DNA from: Streptomyces tauricus
GTDB taxonomy: Bacteria; Actinomycetota; Actinomycetes; Streptomycetales; Streptomycetaceae
DNA length: 64,000 bases
NCBI RefSeq assembly: GCF_014650955.1
Contig: NZ_BMVY01000032.1
Coordinates: 1-64,000, forward strand
Direction of reading: 5' to 3'
Part shown: positions 18,745-27,162 of the stretch, in pieces
Layout: each line of letters starts with the position of its first letter
Numbering within the stretch: the first letter of the stretch is position 1
The notes under the pieces: generated by a model
What the model was told of the DNA's origin: nothing
The model's input: the letters and a program-made list of their open reading frames with translations, nothing else
Databases searched by the model: none
Program-made: the position numbers and the translations under genes

Positions 18745-19760
18745 ACCCTCAGCCGAGCCCTCAGTCGCGCCCTCACCCCGACGCCCTGCCGACCCCCCAC
18801 CCCCTCCGCTTCTCCTACGGCACCAACGGTCTGACCGACCTGCGCCTGGACGACGCCCTCTCCCTGCTCGCCGACCTCGGCTACGACGGCGTGGGTCTGA
18901 CCCTCGACCACATGCACCTCGACCCGTTCGCCCCCGACCTCGCCGCCCGCACGCGCGGCATCGCCCGCAGGCTCGACGAACTCGGCCTGGGTGTCACCCT
19001 TGAGACCGGCGCCCGCTATGTGCTCGACCCGAGGCGCAAGCACGGCCCGTCCCTGCTCGACCCGGACCCGGCGCAACGAGCCCGGCGCGTCGACCTCCTC
19101 GTCCGTGCCGTCGGGATCGCACGCGACCTGGGCGCCCACGCCGTGCACTGCTTCAGCGGCGTCCTCCCGGAGGAGGAGTCCGGAACGGTCGCCGAGGACA
19201 CCGCCTGGAAACGCCTCGCCGAAGCACTCACCCCCGTCCTCGACGCCGCCACCGACGCCGCGATCCCCCTGGCCGTCGAACCCGAACCCGGTCACCTCCT
19301 CGCCACACTCGACGACTTCCACCGTCTGCGCACCACACTCGGCAGCCCGGACGCCCTCGGACTCACCCTCGACATCGGCCACTGCCAGTGCCTCGAACCG
19401 CGGTCACCCGCCGACTGCGTACGCGCCGCCGCGCCCTGGCTGAAGCACGTCCAGATCGAGGACATGCGCCGCGGCGTCCACGAACACCTCCCTTTCGGCG
19501 ACGGCGAGATCGACTTCCCGCCCGTACTCGAAGCCCTCGCCGCCGTGGGCTACCAGGGCCTGGTCTCCGTCGAACTGCCCCGCCACTCCCACGCCGGCCC
19601 CCATTTCGCCCAGCAGTCCCTCCCGTTCCTCCAGCACGCGGCCTCGTCCTCCGCCCCTCGGGGCGTCACCCTGCCGACCGTCCCCGGTGAGGGCCCCACC
19701 GCCTTCGAAGGCGCCGCCGAGACCGCCTTCGAAGGTGCCTTTGAAGGGAGAACCCCGTGA
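18741..19760 (+). CDS. Sugar phosphate isomerase/epimerase in the Ebo-like operon
   Basis: 339 residues, overlapping eboC by 4 bp (ATGA) and the next gene by 4 bp (GTGA). A xylose-isomerase-like TIM barrel from ~25 to 290, with likely metal ligands in AVEPEPGH (Glu), TLDIGHCQC (Asp/His), KHVQIEDM (His/Glu) and SVELPRHSH (Glu). The N-terminal ~20 residues (PQPSPQSRPHPD) and the last ~40 residues are low complexity. The tail contains three near-repeats of (T)AFEG near 19704-19745, encoded by GCCTTCGAAGG repeats. Function inferred: isomerisation of a sugar or cyclitol intermediate made by the operon's cyclase. Confidence 0.85.
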   Translation: MNPQPSPQSRPHPDALPTPHPLRFSYGTNGLTDLRLDDALSLLADLGYDGVGLTLDHMHLDPFAPDLAARTRGIARRLDELGLGVTLETGARYVLDPRRKHGPSLLDPDPAQRARRVDLLVRAVGIARDLGAHAVHCFSGVLPEEESGTVAEDTAWKRLAEALTPVLDAATDAAIPLAVEPEPGHLLATLDDFHRLRTTLGSPDALGLTLDIGHCQCLEPRSPADCVRAAAPWLKHVQIEDMRRGVHEHLPFGDGEIDFPPVLEALAAVGYQGLVSVELPRHSHAGPHFAQQSLPFLQHAASSSAPRGVTLPTVPGEGPTAFEGAAETAFEGAFEGRTP

Positions 19761-20494
19761 ACGACCTTCACGACGCTCCAGGCACCGCCGACACCACCCT
19801 CCCGGCGGAGACCCCGCCCGCCCTCACCACCCTGCACGCCCGTCTGAACTCCCTCCTCGGCGGCGCCGCCCGGGCCTGGCTCGACCAGGCCCTCGACGAG
19901 GCGGCCGCCCACCCGGGCAGCCACGGCCCCATCTCCGTGTGGGAGCTGCGGATCGCCGAGGCGGGCCGCCGGTGCGGACCCGAGTACGCGGAGGCGGCCC
20001 GCGTACTGCTCCTCCACGCGGCCCGGGCCGACGCCCCGACCCTCGCCCGCGTCTACCGCCAGGGCACCGCCGACGAACGCCGCGCCGTCCTGGAGGCCCT
20101 GCCCCACCTGGTGACCGGACCCGAGGCCCTGCCGATCGTCGAGGACGCCCTGCGCACCAACGACACCCGGCTGGTGGCCGTGGCCGTCGGCCCGTACGCA
20201 GCCCGGCACCTGGACGCCCACAACTGGCGGCACGCCGTCCTGAAGTGCCTGTTCACCGGGGTGCCCGTGGACGCCGTGGCCGACCTTCCCCGCCGGGCCC
20301 GCGGCGACGCCGAACTCGCCCGCATGCTCGGCGACTACGCCGCCGAACGCACCGCCGCCGACCGCCCCGTCCCCCACGACCTGCACCGCGTCCTCGCCCT
20401 CACCGGGCACCCGGCCACCCCCACCGGAACCGACGCGCCGGGGGCCCCGACCACCCCCGACGGCGTGCGCGGCACCGAAGGCAAGGAGTCCTGA
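19757..20494 (+). CDS. eboA: EboA-domain protein
   Basis: 245 residues, GTG start overlapping the previous stop. The core (LNSLLGGAARAWLDQALDE, ISVWELRIAEAGRRCG, EAARVLLLHAAR, GTADERRAVLEALPHL) is all helical and of EboA type: a small conserved protein with no known catalytic motif. The middle (TNDTRLVAVAVGPYAARHLD) is typical of the HEAT-like part. The C-terminus (~210-245) is Thr/Pro/Gly-rich and probably disordered. EboA proteins occur only in Ebo clusters, which in cyanobacteria and pseudomonads have been linked to moving small-molecule precursors across the inner membrane. The stop overlaps the next ATG by one base. Confidence 0.85.
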   Translation: MNDLHDAPGTADTTLPAETPPALTTLHARLNSLLGGAARAWLDQALDEAAAHPGSHGPISVWELRIAEAGRRCGPEYAEAARVLLLHAARADAPTLARVYRQGTADERRAVLEALPHLVTGPEALPIVEDALRTNDTRLVAVAVGPYAARHLDAHNWRHAVLKCLFTGVPVDAVADLPRRARGDAELARMLGDYAAERTAADRPVPHDLHRVLALTGHPATPTGTDAPGAPTTPDGVRGTEGKES

Positions 20495-21381
20495 TGCGCA
20501 TCTTCGACCCCCACATCCACATGACGTCACGGACCACCGACGACTACGAGGCCATGTACGCCGCCGGCGTCCGGGCCGTCGTCGAACCCGCCTTCTGGCT
20601 GGGGCAGCCCCGCACCTCACCCGCCTCCTTCTTCGACTACTTCGACGCCCTCCTCGGCTGGGAGCCCTTCCGCGCGGCCCAGTACGGCATCGCCCACCAC
20701 TGCACCATTGCCCTGAACCCCAAGGAGGCGAACGACCCGCGCTGCGTGCCCGTCCTCGACGAACTGCCCCGGTATCTCGTCAAGGACCACGTGGTGGCCG
20801 TCGGCGAGATCGGCTACGACTCGATGACGCCCGCCGAGGACACCGCGCTGGCCGCACAGCTCCAGCTCGCCGCCGACTACGCGCTGCCCGCGATGGTCCA
20901 CACGCCCCACCGCGACAAGCTGGCGGGCCTGCGCCGCACTCTCGACGTGGTCCGGGAGTCCGCACTGCCCCCGGACCACGTCCTGATCGACCACCTCAAC
21001 GAGACGACGGTCAAGGAGGCCAAGGACGGCGGTTGCTGGCTCGGCTTCTCCGTCTATCCGGACACCAAGATGGACGAGGAACGGATGGTCGCGGTCCTTC
21101 AGGAGTACGGACCGGAGAAGGTGTTGGTCAACTCCGCGGCCGACTGGGGCAAGAGCGATCCGCTGAAGACCCGCAAGGTCGCCGACGCCCTGCTGAAGGC
21201 CGGGTTCACCGAGGACGACGTCGACCAGGTGCTGTGGCGCAACCCCGTCGCCTTCTACGGCCTCAGCGGGCGCCTCGACCTCGACATCGCGGACACGGAC
21301 GCCACCCACGAGGGCAACTCCATCCTCCGGGGAGTCCCGAAAACCTCCCCGGTGACCGCGACCGCGACCACGGAGGCGTGA
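20494..21381 (+). CDS. eboB: TatD-like metal-dependent hydrolase, EboB-type
   Basis: 295 residues. An amidohydrolase-fold protein with the metal-binding FDPHIHMTSRT at the N-terminus, AVGEIGYDSMTP (Glu ligand), MVHTPHRDK and LIDHLNE (His), and an NSAADWGKSDP segment (Asp) towards the end. This follows the TatD/EboB pattern, although classic TatD has EIGLD where this has EIGYD. The start shares one base with the EboA stop (TGATG); AAGGAG lies just upstream inside EboA. Ebo operons carry exactly this class of hydrolase. Substrate unknown; a phosphoester or lactone of a carbohydrate is possible. Confidence 0.86.
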   Translation: MRIFDPHIHMTSRTTDDYEAMYAAGVRAVVEPAFWLGQPRTSPASFFDYFDALLGWEPFRAAQYGIAHHCTIALNPKEANDPRCVPVLDELPRYLVKDHVVAVGEIGYDSMTPAEDTALAAQLQLAADYALPAMVHTPHRDKLAGLRRTLDVVRESALPPDHVLIDHLNETTVKEAKDGGCWLGFSVYPDTKMDEERMVAVLQEYGPEKVLVNSAADWGKSDPLKTRKVADALLKAGFTEDDVDQVLWRNPVAFYGLSGRLDLDIADTDATHEGNSILRGVPKTSPVTATATTEA

Positions 21382-21384
21382 GCG

Positions 21385-22554
21385 ATGCGCTTCCGCCACC
21401 CCGACGGCTCCACCGTCCACCTCGCCTACTGCACCAACGTCCACCCCGCCGAAACCCTCGCCGGGGTCCGCGCCCAGCTCCGCGACCACTGCGAACCCGT
21501 GCGCAGGCGGCTCGGCCGCGACCGGCTCGGCATCGGCCTGTGGCTCGCCAAGGACGCCGCCCGCGCCCTCGTCACCGACCCCTCCGCCCTGCGCGGCCTG
21601 CGCGCGGAACTCGACAGCCGAGGCCTCGAAGTCGTCACCCTCAACGGCTTCCCCTATGAGGGATTCGGCGCCGAGGAGGTCAAGTACCGCGTCTACAAGC
21701 CGGACTGGGCCGACCCCGAACGCCTCGACCACACGACGGCCCTCGCCCGCCTGCTCGCCGGACTCCTCCCCGACGACGTCACCGAGGGCACCATCTCCAC
21801 GCTGCCGCTCGCCTGGCGCACCGTGTACGACGACGACCGCGCCGCCCTGGCCCACACGGCCCTGCGCACGCTCGCCGAACGCCTCGACGCGCTGGAGGAG
21901 CTGACCGGACGCTCCATCCGCATCGGCCTGGAACCGGAACCCGGCTGCACCGTCGAGACCACGGCCGACGCCATCGCCCCGCTCGCCGCCATCGGCCGCG
22001 ACCGCATCGGCATCTGCGTCGACACCTGCCACCTCGCCACCTCCTTCGAAGATCCGCACACCGCCCTCGACCGGCTGGCCGCCGCCGGCGTCCCGGTCGT
22101 CAAGTCCCAGCTGTCGGCCGCCCTGCACGCCGAACACCCCCACCTCCCCGAAGTCCGCGAGGCCCTCGCCGCCTTCGACGAACCCCGCTTCCTGCACCAG
22201 ACCCGCACCCTCACCGCCGCCGGGCTCCGCGGCACCGACGACCTGGGCGAGGCCATCAAGGAGGACGCACTGCCCGACGCCTCCCCGTGGCGCGCCCACT
22301 TCCATGTGCCGCTGCACGCGGCCCCCGCCGCACCCCTCACCTCCACGCTGCCCGTACTCAAGGACACGCTGACCCGGCTGGTCGGCGGCCCACAGCCGCT
22401 CACCCACCACCTCGAGGTCGAGACCTACACCTGGCAGGCACTCCCGCCGGAACTGCGCCCGCGTGCCCGGGCCCAGCTCGCCGACGGCATCGCCGCCGAA
22501 CTCACCCTCGCCCGCGACCTGTTGACGGACCTCGGCCTGAAGGAGCTGCCGTGA
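21385..22554 (+). CDS. eboE: Metabolite traffic protein EboE (TIM-barrel isomerase-like)
   Basis: 389 residues. It shows the EboE opening (LAYCTNVHPAET), a conserved TLNGFPYEGF stretch near 85, KYRVYKPDW, and barrel metal-site candidates LEPEPGC (Glu), CVDTCHLA (Asp/His) and KSQLSAAL. The C-terminal part (FHVPLH, THHLEVETYTWQ) is characteristic of EboE and absent from ordinary sugar isomerases. It starts 4 bp after the TatD gene and overlaps the phosphodiesterase by 4 bp. The name reflects genetic links of Ebo clusters to export of metabolite precursors; no chemical reaction is established. Confidence 0.9.
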   Translation: MRFRHPDGSTVHLAYCTNVHPAETLAGVRAQLRDHCEPVRRRLGRDRLGIGLWLAKDAARALVTDPSALRGLRAELDSRGLEVVTLNGFPYEGFGAEEVKYRVYKPDWADPERLDHTTALARLLAGLLPDDVTEGTISTLPLAWRTVYDDDRAALAHTALRTLAERLDALEELTGRSIRIGLEPEPGCTVETTADAIAPLAAIGRDRIGICVDTCHLATSFEDPHTALDRLAAAGVPVVKSQLSAALHAEHPHLPEVREALAAFDEPRFLHQTRTLTAAGLRGTDDLGEAIKEDALPDASPWRAHFHVPLHAAPAAPLTSTLPVLKDTLTRLVGGPQPLTHHLEVETYTWQALPPELRPRARAQLADGIAAELTLARDLLTDLGLKELP

Positions 22555-23990
22555 GCACCCCCGAAACCCCGGCCGAGCCCCTGGTGGCCGAGCCGGCCAC
22601 CGCCGCCGGCGCCTCTTCCCCCACTCCTCTCCTCGTCCTGGACGTCGTCGGCCTCACCCCCCGGCTCCTCGATCACATGCCGCACCTCAAGTCCCTGGCC
22701 CAGTCCGGCTCGAAGGCCCACCTCGGGACCGTCCTGCCCGCCGTCACCTGCGCCGCCCAGTCCACGTTCCTGACCGGCACCCACCCCTCCGAGCACGGCA
22801 TCGTCGGCAACGGCTGGTACTTCCGCGACCTCGGCGACGTCCTCCTGTGGCGCCAGCACAACGGCCTGGTGTCCGGGGACAAGATCTGGGACGCCGCCCG
22901 GCGCGTCCACCCCGGCTACACCGTCGCCAACATCTGCTGGTGGTACGCCATGGGCGCCGACACCGACATCACCATCACCCCCCGTCCGGTCTACTACGCC
23001 GACGGCCGCAAGGAACCCGACTGCTACACCCGGCCCCCGGCTCTGCACGACGAACTCACCGAGAAATTCGGCACGTTCCCGCTCTTCCACTTCTGGGGCC
23101 CGGGCGCCGACCTCGTCTCCAGCCAGTGGATCATCGACGCCACCCGTCACGTCATCGCCACCCGCTGGCCGGACCTGACCCTCTGCTACCTCCCCCATCT
23201 CGACTACGACCTGCAGCGCTTCGGCCCCGACGACCCGCGCTCCCTGAAAGCGGCCGCGGACCTCGACGCGGCCATGGCCCCCCTGCTCGACGACGCCCGC
23301 GCCGAAGGCCGTACCGTCGTCGCCCTGTCCGAGTACGGCATCACCCGCGCGGACCGCCCCGTCGACATCAACCGCGCACTGCGCCGCGCCGGACTCCTGG
23401 AGGTGCACACCCAGGACGGCATGGAGTACCTCGACCCGATGACCTCACGGGCCTTCGCCGTCGCCGACCACCAGATCGCCCATGTCTACGTCCGCCGCCC
23501 CGAGGACATGGAAGCCACCAGGGCGGCACTCGCCGACCTGCCCGGCATCGAGCAACTCCTCGACGACGAGGGCAAGAAGACCCATCACCTCGACCATCCC
23601 CGCTCCGGCGAGCTGGTCGCCGTGGCGGAGCCGGACGCCTGGTTCACGTACTACTACTGGCTCGACGACGCCCGCGCGCCCGACTTCGCGCAGCTCGTCG
23701 AGATCCATCGCAAACCCGGCTACGACCCGGTCGAGCTCTTCATGGATCCGCTCGACCCGTACGTCAAGGTCAAGGCCGCGGGCGCGCTGGCCCGCAAGAA
23801 GCTCGGCATGCGCTACCGCATGGCGGTCGTGCCCCTCGACCCCTCACCTATTCGAGGCAGCCACGGCCGCCTCCCCCTGAGCGACGACGAAGGTCCGCTC
23901 ATCATCTGCTCCACCCCCCGCGCTGTCGGGGACCGCGTCGCGGCCACCGATGTGAAATCCCTGCTGCTCGACCTGGCCGGCCTCGGGTGA
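22551..23990 (+). CDS. eboF: Type I phosphodiesterase / nucleotide pyrophosphatase-family protein, EboF-like
   Basis: 479 residues, alkaline-phosphatase superfamily. Metal/nucleophile motifs in order: LDVVGLTP (Asp), AVTCAAQSTFLTG (Thr nucleophile region), YLPHLDYDLQRFG (Asp/His), and a site usually DHG that here reads LSEYGI, as I recall for the Ebo/5-nucleotidase-like subgroup. VADHQIAHVYV and IHRKPGYDP (His) complete the set. No signal peptide is seen, so it is probably cytoplasmic. It is the last gene of the coupled operon. An imperfect stem (CGGGTG-ACAT-CACCCG, 23984-23999) covers its stop and could help end the transcript. Confidence 0.85.
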   Translation: MSTPETPAEPLVAEPATAAGASSPTPLLVLDVVGLTPRLLDHMPHLKSLAQSGSKAHLGTVLPAVTCAAQSTFLTGTHPSEHGIVGNGWYFRDLGDVLLWRQHNGLVSGDKIWDAARRVHPGYTVANICWWYAMGADTDITITPRPVYYADGRKEPDCYTRPPALHDELTEKFGTFPLFHFWGPGADLVSSQWIIDATRHVIATRWPDLTLCYLPHLDYDLQRFGPDDPRSLKAAADLDAAMAPLLDDARAEGRTVVALSEYGITRADRPVDINRALRRAGLLEVHTQDGMEYLDPMTSRAFAVADHQIAHVYVRRPEDMEATRAALADLPGIEQLLDDEGKKTHHLDHPRSGELVAVAEPDAWFTYYYWLDDARAPDFAQLVEIHRKPGYDPVELFMDPLDPYVKVKAAGALARKKLGMRYRMAVVPLDPSPIRGSHGRLPLSDDEGPLIICSTPRAVGDRVAATDVKSLLLDLAGLG

Positions 23991-24167
23991 CATCACCCGG
24001 GAGCGACCGGACGGGCGAACACGAAAATTGAAACACACGGCACCGACAGTGTGCTCGGCCTGTGGACAACTCACGTACGCCTCTGTATTCACCCTGGTCA
24101 GAGGCCTGCGACCGCAGCTGAGCACGACCCCGCACCTGGCTGGACATCCAACCGAAAGAGAGACACC

Positions 24168-25343
24168 GTGACCGCGTTCAACGACGAATCCGGATCCGGC
24201 GACGCCCTGCGTCGCTCGCTCGGCGTCAACCGCCGCCGCTTCCTCAGCACCTGCACCGCCGTCGCCGCCGGGGCGGTCGCCGCCCCGGTGCTGGGAGCCT
24301 CACCCGCCCTGGCCCAGGACCGGGGCAGAGGCCACGGCCATGACCACGGTCACGGCCGCGGTCACGTCCTCGTCCCGCCCGGCAGGCGCGGCATCATCCT
24401 CTACACCGTCCGCGACGCCACGGCCCGCGACCCGCTCGCCTCGGACCTGCCCTCCGGCTTCCGCGAGGTGTTCAAGCAGCTGGCCCGCCACGGCTACCGC
24501 CAGGTGGAGTTCGCGGGTTACAACCAGCACGCGAACGCGCCCGGCGGCGCCAGCCTGGAGTCCGTCGCGGGCGCCAGGCTGCTGCGCTCCTGGCTCGACG
24601 ACTACGGCCTGCGCGCCCAGGGCAACCACGGCTTCATACCGCCCTCCTGGCCGCTCACCAGCGCAGACGTGGACAGGTTCAAGCAGCACCTGGAGATCGC
24701 CAACATCCTGGGCATGGACCACATGGGCACCGGTGGCGACCCCACCGGCAGCTCCTACCGGGCCGACTGGGACGTGGCGGCCGACAAGTGGAACGCGCTG
24801 GGCGCCATCGCCCGCCGCGAGGGCATCAAGCTGTACACGCACAACCACGACGCGGCCTACGGCTTCCTGCTCGACGGCGGTCCGCTCGACGACCAGGGGC
24901 GGCCCACCCGCAGCTCCGGCATCCGCAAGCTGGAGTACTTCCTGAAGGTCACCGACCCGAAGCTGGTCTGGCTGGAGATGGACATCTTCTGGGCGCACGT
25001 GGCCCAGTACAAGTTCCACACCTACACCGCCCACGACGGCTCCACCCGCAAGAAGGTCTTCGACCCGGCGGGGCTCGTCGCCCGCCACAACAAGCGCTAC
25101 CCGCTGTTCCACGCCAAGGACGGTGTCGTGAGCACCACCAACGGCATGGGCTACGACATGGTGCCCTTCGGAACCGGTGTCATCGACTACACGACGTTCT
25201 TCTCGCGGGTCGGGGACCGGAACTACCACAACCCGATGGTCGAGGACGACAACTCGCCCAGCGCCACCGACCCCGCGCAGTCGCTGCGCGAGGCCAAGAT
25301 CAGTTACGACAACCTCGCGGCCCTGCGCGCCAGGCGCCACTGA
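24168..25343 (+). CDS. Tat-exported sugar phosphate isomerase/epimerase-like protein
   Basis: 391 residues. The N-terminus carries a twin-arginine signal (NRRRFLSTC, then an Ala/Val-rich core ending PALAQ), followed by a His/Gly-rich linker. The mature domain is a xylose-isomerase-like TIM barrel (VEFAGYNQH, LDDYGLRAQGNHG, KLYTHNHD with metal Glu/His candidates, LVWLEMDIFW, YPLFHAKDGV). Barrels of this kind folded with cofactor are often Tat-exported. The GTG at 24168 has GAAAGAGAG upstream. The 177-bp gap before it contains AATTGAAA, so it may have its own promoter. With the secreted dehydrogenase and DUF1080 lipoprotein it forms an extracellular sugar-modifying set. Confidence 0.86.
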   Translation: MTAFNDESGSGDALRRSLGVNRRRFLSTCTAVAAGAVAAPVLGASPALAQDRGRGHGHDHGHGRGHVLVPPGRRGIILYTVRDATARDPLASDLPSGFREVFKQLARHGYRQVEFAGYNQHANAPGGASLESVAGARLLRSWLDDYGLRAQGNHGFIPPSWPLTSADVDRFKQHLEIANILGMDHMGTGGDPTGSSYRADWDVAADKWNALGAIARREGIKLYTHNHDAAYGFLLDGGPLDDQGRPTRSSGIRKLEYFLKVTDPKLVWLEMDIFWAHVAQYKFHTYTAHDGSTRKKVFDPAGLVARHNKRYPLFHAKDGVVSTTNGMGYDMVPFGTGVIDYTTFFSRVGDRNYHNPMVEDDNSPSATDPAQSLREAKISYDNLAALRARRH

Positions 25344-25370
25344 GGCGGGACACACCCCGGACGTACAACA

Positions 25371-25408
25371 GGCGGTCCTTCCCACGCACTGTCGTGGGGA
25401 GGACCGCC
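25371..25408. terminator. Strong bidirectional terminator hairpin
   Basis: Sixteen-base arms GGCGGTCCTTCCCACG / CGTGGGGAGGACCGCC with one G-T pair and a 6-base loop, followed by GTCGTTCTC. It lies between the convergent isomerase (ends 25343) and transporter (ends 25482) genes and can serve both. Confidence 0.85.
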
Positions 25409-25481
25409 GTCGTTCTCAAGGACCGAAGCGGATCTTGGGGTTCCAGGAGGTCGGGGACGGATGCGGCGTGGGGAGCACCGG

Positions 25482-26870
25482 TCAGGCCATCTCCTCACCG
25501 ATGGGGTGCGGGTTGGGTACGACCCGCTTGGCGTTGGGCCGGCCGGGAGCCCGGAGGAAGAGCGCCAGGACCGCGGACCCGAGACCGATGCTGCCGGCCA
25601 GCGCGAAGGCGCCGCCGTAGCCCCAGGCGCTCACGACGATGGCTCCCACGCCGGAGCCGACGAGACCCGAGATGAGCTTGGAGCTGTAGACCATGCCGTA
25701 GTTGGAGGCGTTGTTGTTCTCACCGAAGTAGTCGGCCGTCATCGCCGCGAACAGCGGGAAGATCGCGCCGCCGCCGAAGCCGGAGACCATCGAGCAGACC
25801 AGGAAGAACGGCATCGAGCCGAGGTTCCCGGAGAAGAACACGCCGAACTGAGAGCAGCCGAGCACGATACAGACGATGACGAGGGTGTTCCGGCGGCCGT
25901 AGCGGTCCGAGATCCAGCCGATGACACCTCGTCCGGTGCCGTTCACGATGGCCTTGAGCGACATGGCGGTGGCCACGATGCCGCCCGCGAATCCCATCTC
26001 CTTCCCGAAGGGGACCTGCATGGCGATACCGAAGATGTTGATGCCGGCCGTGCACAGCAGGCAGAACCACATCATCCACAGCACGGGCGTCCTGGCCGCC
26101 TCGCGCGGGGTGTACTGCTTGACCGCCGGCGGGTTCTTCGCCAGCGCCCGGACGACCCGGGGGTCGGTCGAGGTCTTCAGCGGGTCCACGTGCGCGGGCC
26201 ACCAGTTCTTCGGCGGGTCCTTGAAGAACCAGCCGGCGAACGCGACGACCGTGCAGCAGATCACGCCTACGAAGACCAGCACCGTCTCGTAGTTGGACAG
26301 GTCCATGTACGAGGTGAACAGGAACACGAAGGGCACGGAGCCGTAGGCGAAACCGCCGTTGACCATGCCGGTCTTGCCGCCCTTGCGCTCCGGATACCAC
26401 TTGCCGACCATGTTCACGCAGGTCGCGTAGACAAGGCCGGCGCCGATGCCGCTGAACATGCCGAAGCCTATGTAGGCGACGATCACATGTGGTGCGTACG
26501 CCAGCGAGAGATAGCCCAGCAGCGTGCCGCACGCGCCGAGCATCATGGCGTACCGCGCGGGGAGCCGTCCGCTCTCGCGCAGCTGGCCTGCCGGGAAGGC
26601 CACGGCCGCCTGGAAGAACACCCAGACGCCCATCAGCCAGAAGATGTGCCCACTGTTCCAGAGGTGGGCCTCGTGCAGGGTGTCCTCGGCGGAGGTGAAC
26701 GCGTACTCCGAGGAGCTGATGCCGAGCATGCCCATCCAGGGGAAGAGCACCATGGTCCAGCGGGGTCGCCCCATGATGTCCCGGTCGGTCTCGCCGATCC
26801 GGTAGAGGCGACCGTTGCGGTCCGTCACCTCCCTGTAGGGGACGGGTGTCGTGATGTCGGTGGTTGTCAT
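25482..26870 (-). CDS. OFA-family MFS transporter (oxalate/formate antiporter-like)
   Basis: 462 residues with about 12 membrane helices. The sequence follows the OFA family: WTMVLFPWMGM first helix, a GFGMFSGIGAGLVY helix 4-5 region, KWYPERKGGKTG loop, and a second-half SDRYGRRNT loop (MFS motif A). OxlT of Oxalobacter is the best-known member and swaps oxalate for formate. Start chosen at ATG 26870; the open frame extends 23 codons upstream with no family similarity. The gene lies beside an ADP-forming acyl-CoA synthetase, formyl-CoA transferase and an oxalyl-CoA-decarboxylase-like enzyme, which supports an oxalate role. It is separated from them by 261 bp, so it may have its own promoter. 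Confidence 0.88.
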   Translation of the reverse strand: MTTTDITTPVPYREVTDRNGRLYRIGETDRDIMGRPRWTMVLFPWMGMLGISSSEYAFTSAEDTLHEAHLWNSGHIFWLMGVWVFFQAAVAFPAGQLRESGRLPARYAMMLGACGTLLGYLSLAYAPHVIVAYIGFGMFSGIGAGLVYATCVNMVGKWYPERKGGKTGMVNGGFAYGSVPFVFLFTSYMDLSNYETVLVFVGVICCTVVAFAGWFFKDPPKNWWPAHVDPLKTSTDPRVVRALAKNPPAVKQYTPREAARTPVLWMMWFCLLCTAGINIFGIAMQVPFGKEMGFAGGIVATAMSLKAIVNGTGRGVIGWISDRYGRRNTLVIVCIVLGCSQFGVFFSGNLGSMPFFLVCSMVSGFGGGAIFPLFAAMTADYFGENNNASNYGMVYSSKLISGLVGSGVGAIVVSAWGYGGAFALAGSIGLGSAVLALFLRAPGRPNAKRVVPNPHPIGEEMA

Positions 26871-27008
26871 GTCTCGTAGCACCCCTTGCGTCGAAAGATC
26901 TGGCCAGCGCCCCCTGTCCAATGCCTTTCGTGTGCGCACGGGTCCCGGGGCGGGCCGACGCGCACCGTCGGCCCGCCCCTTCGCCGGATCAGGTCATGAA
27001 CCGCCCCC

Positions 27009-27162
27009 CAACAGCCCCGCGGCCCCGCCGCCGCGTCACAACAGCCCCGCGGCCCGCGCCCAGCGGGCTGCGGCACGCCCGGGGGACAACCCCCGGACCC
27101 CCGGCCGGCCGGTTCGCCGCCCGCCGCCGCGTCACAACAGCCCCGCGGCCCGCGCCCAGCGG
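27009..27162 (-). repeat. Direct repeats of the acyl-CoA synthetase 3' end
   Basis: A 42-base sequence (27121-27162) that includes the last codons and stop of the gene ending at 27132 is repeated exactly at 27025-27066. A third partial copy, sharing a ~15-base ACAGCCCCGCGGCCC core, starts near 27009. Copy-to-copy distance is 96 bp. Each full copy encodes RWARAAGLL-stop in the same strand sense. Local duplication of a gene end, with no mobile element visible. Confidence 0.85.
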
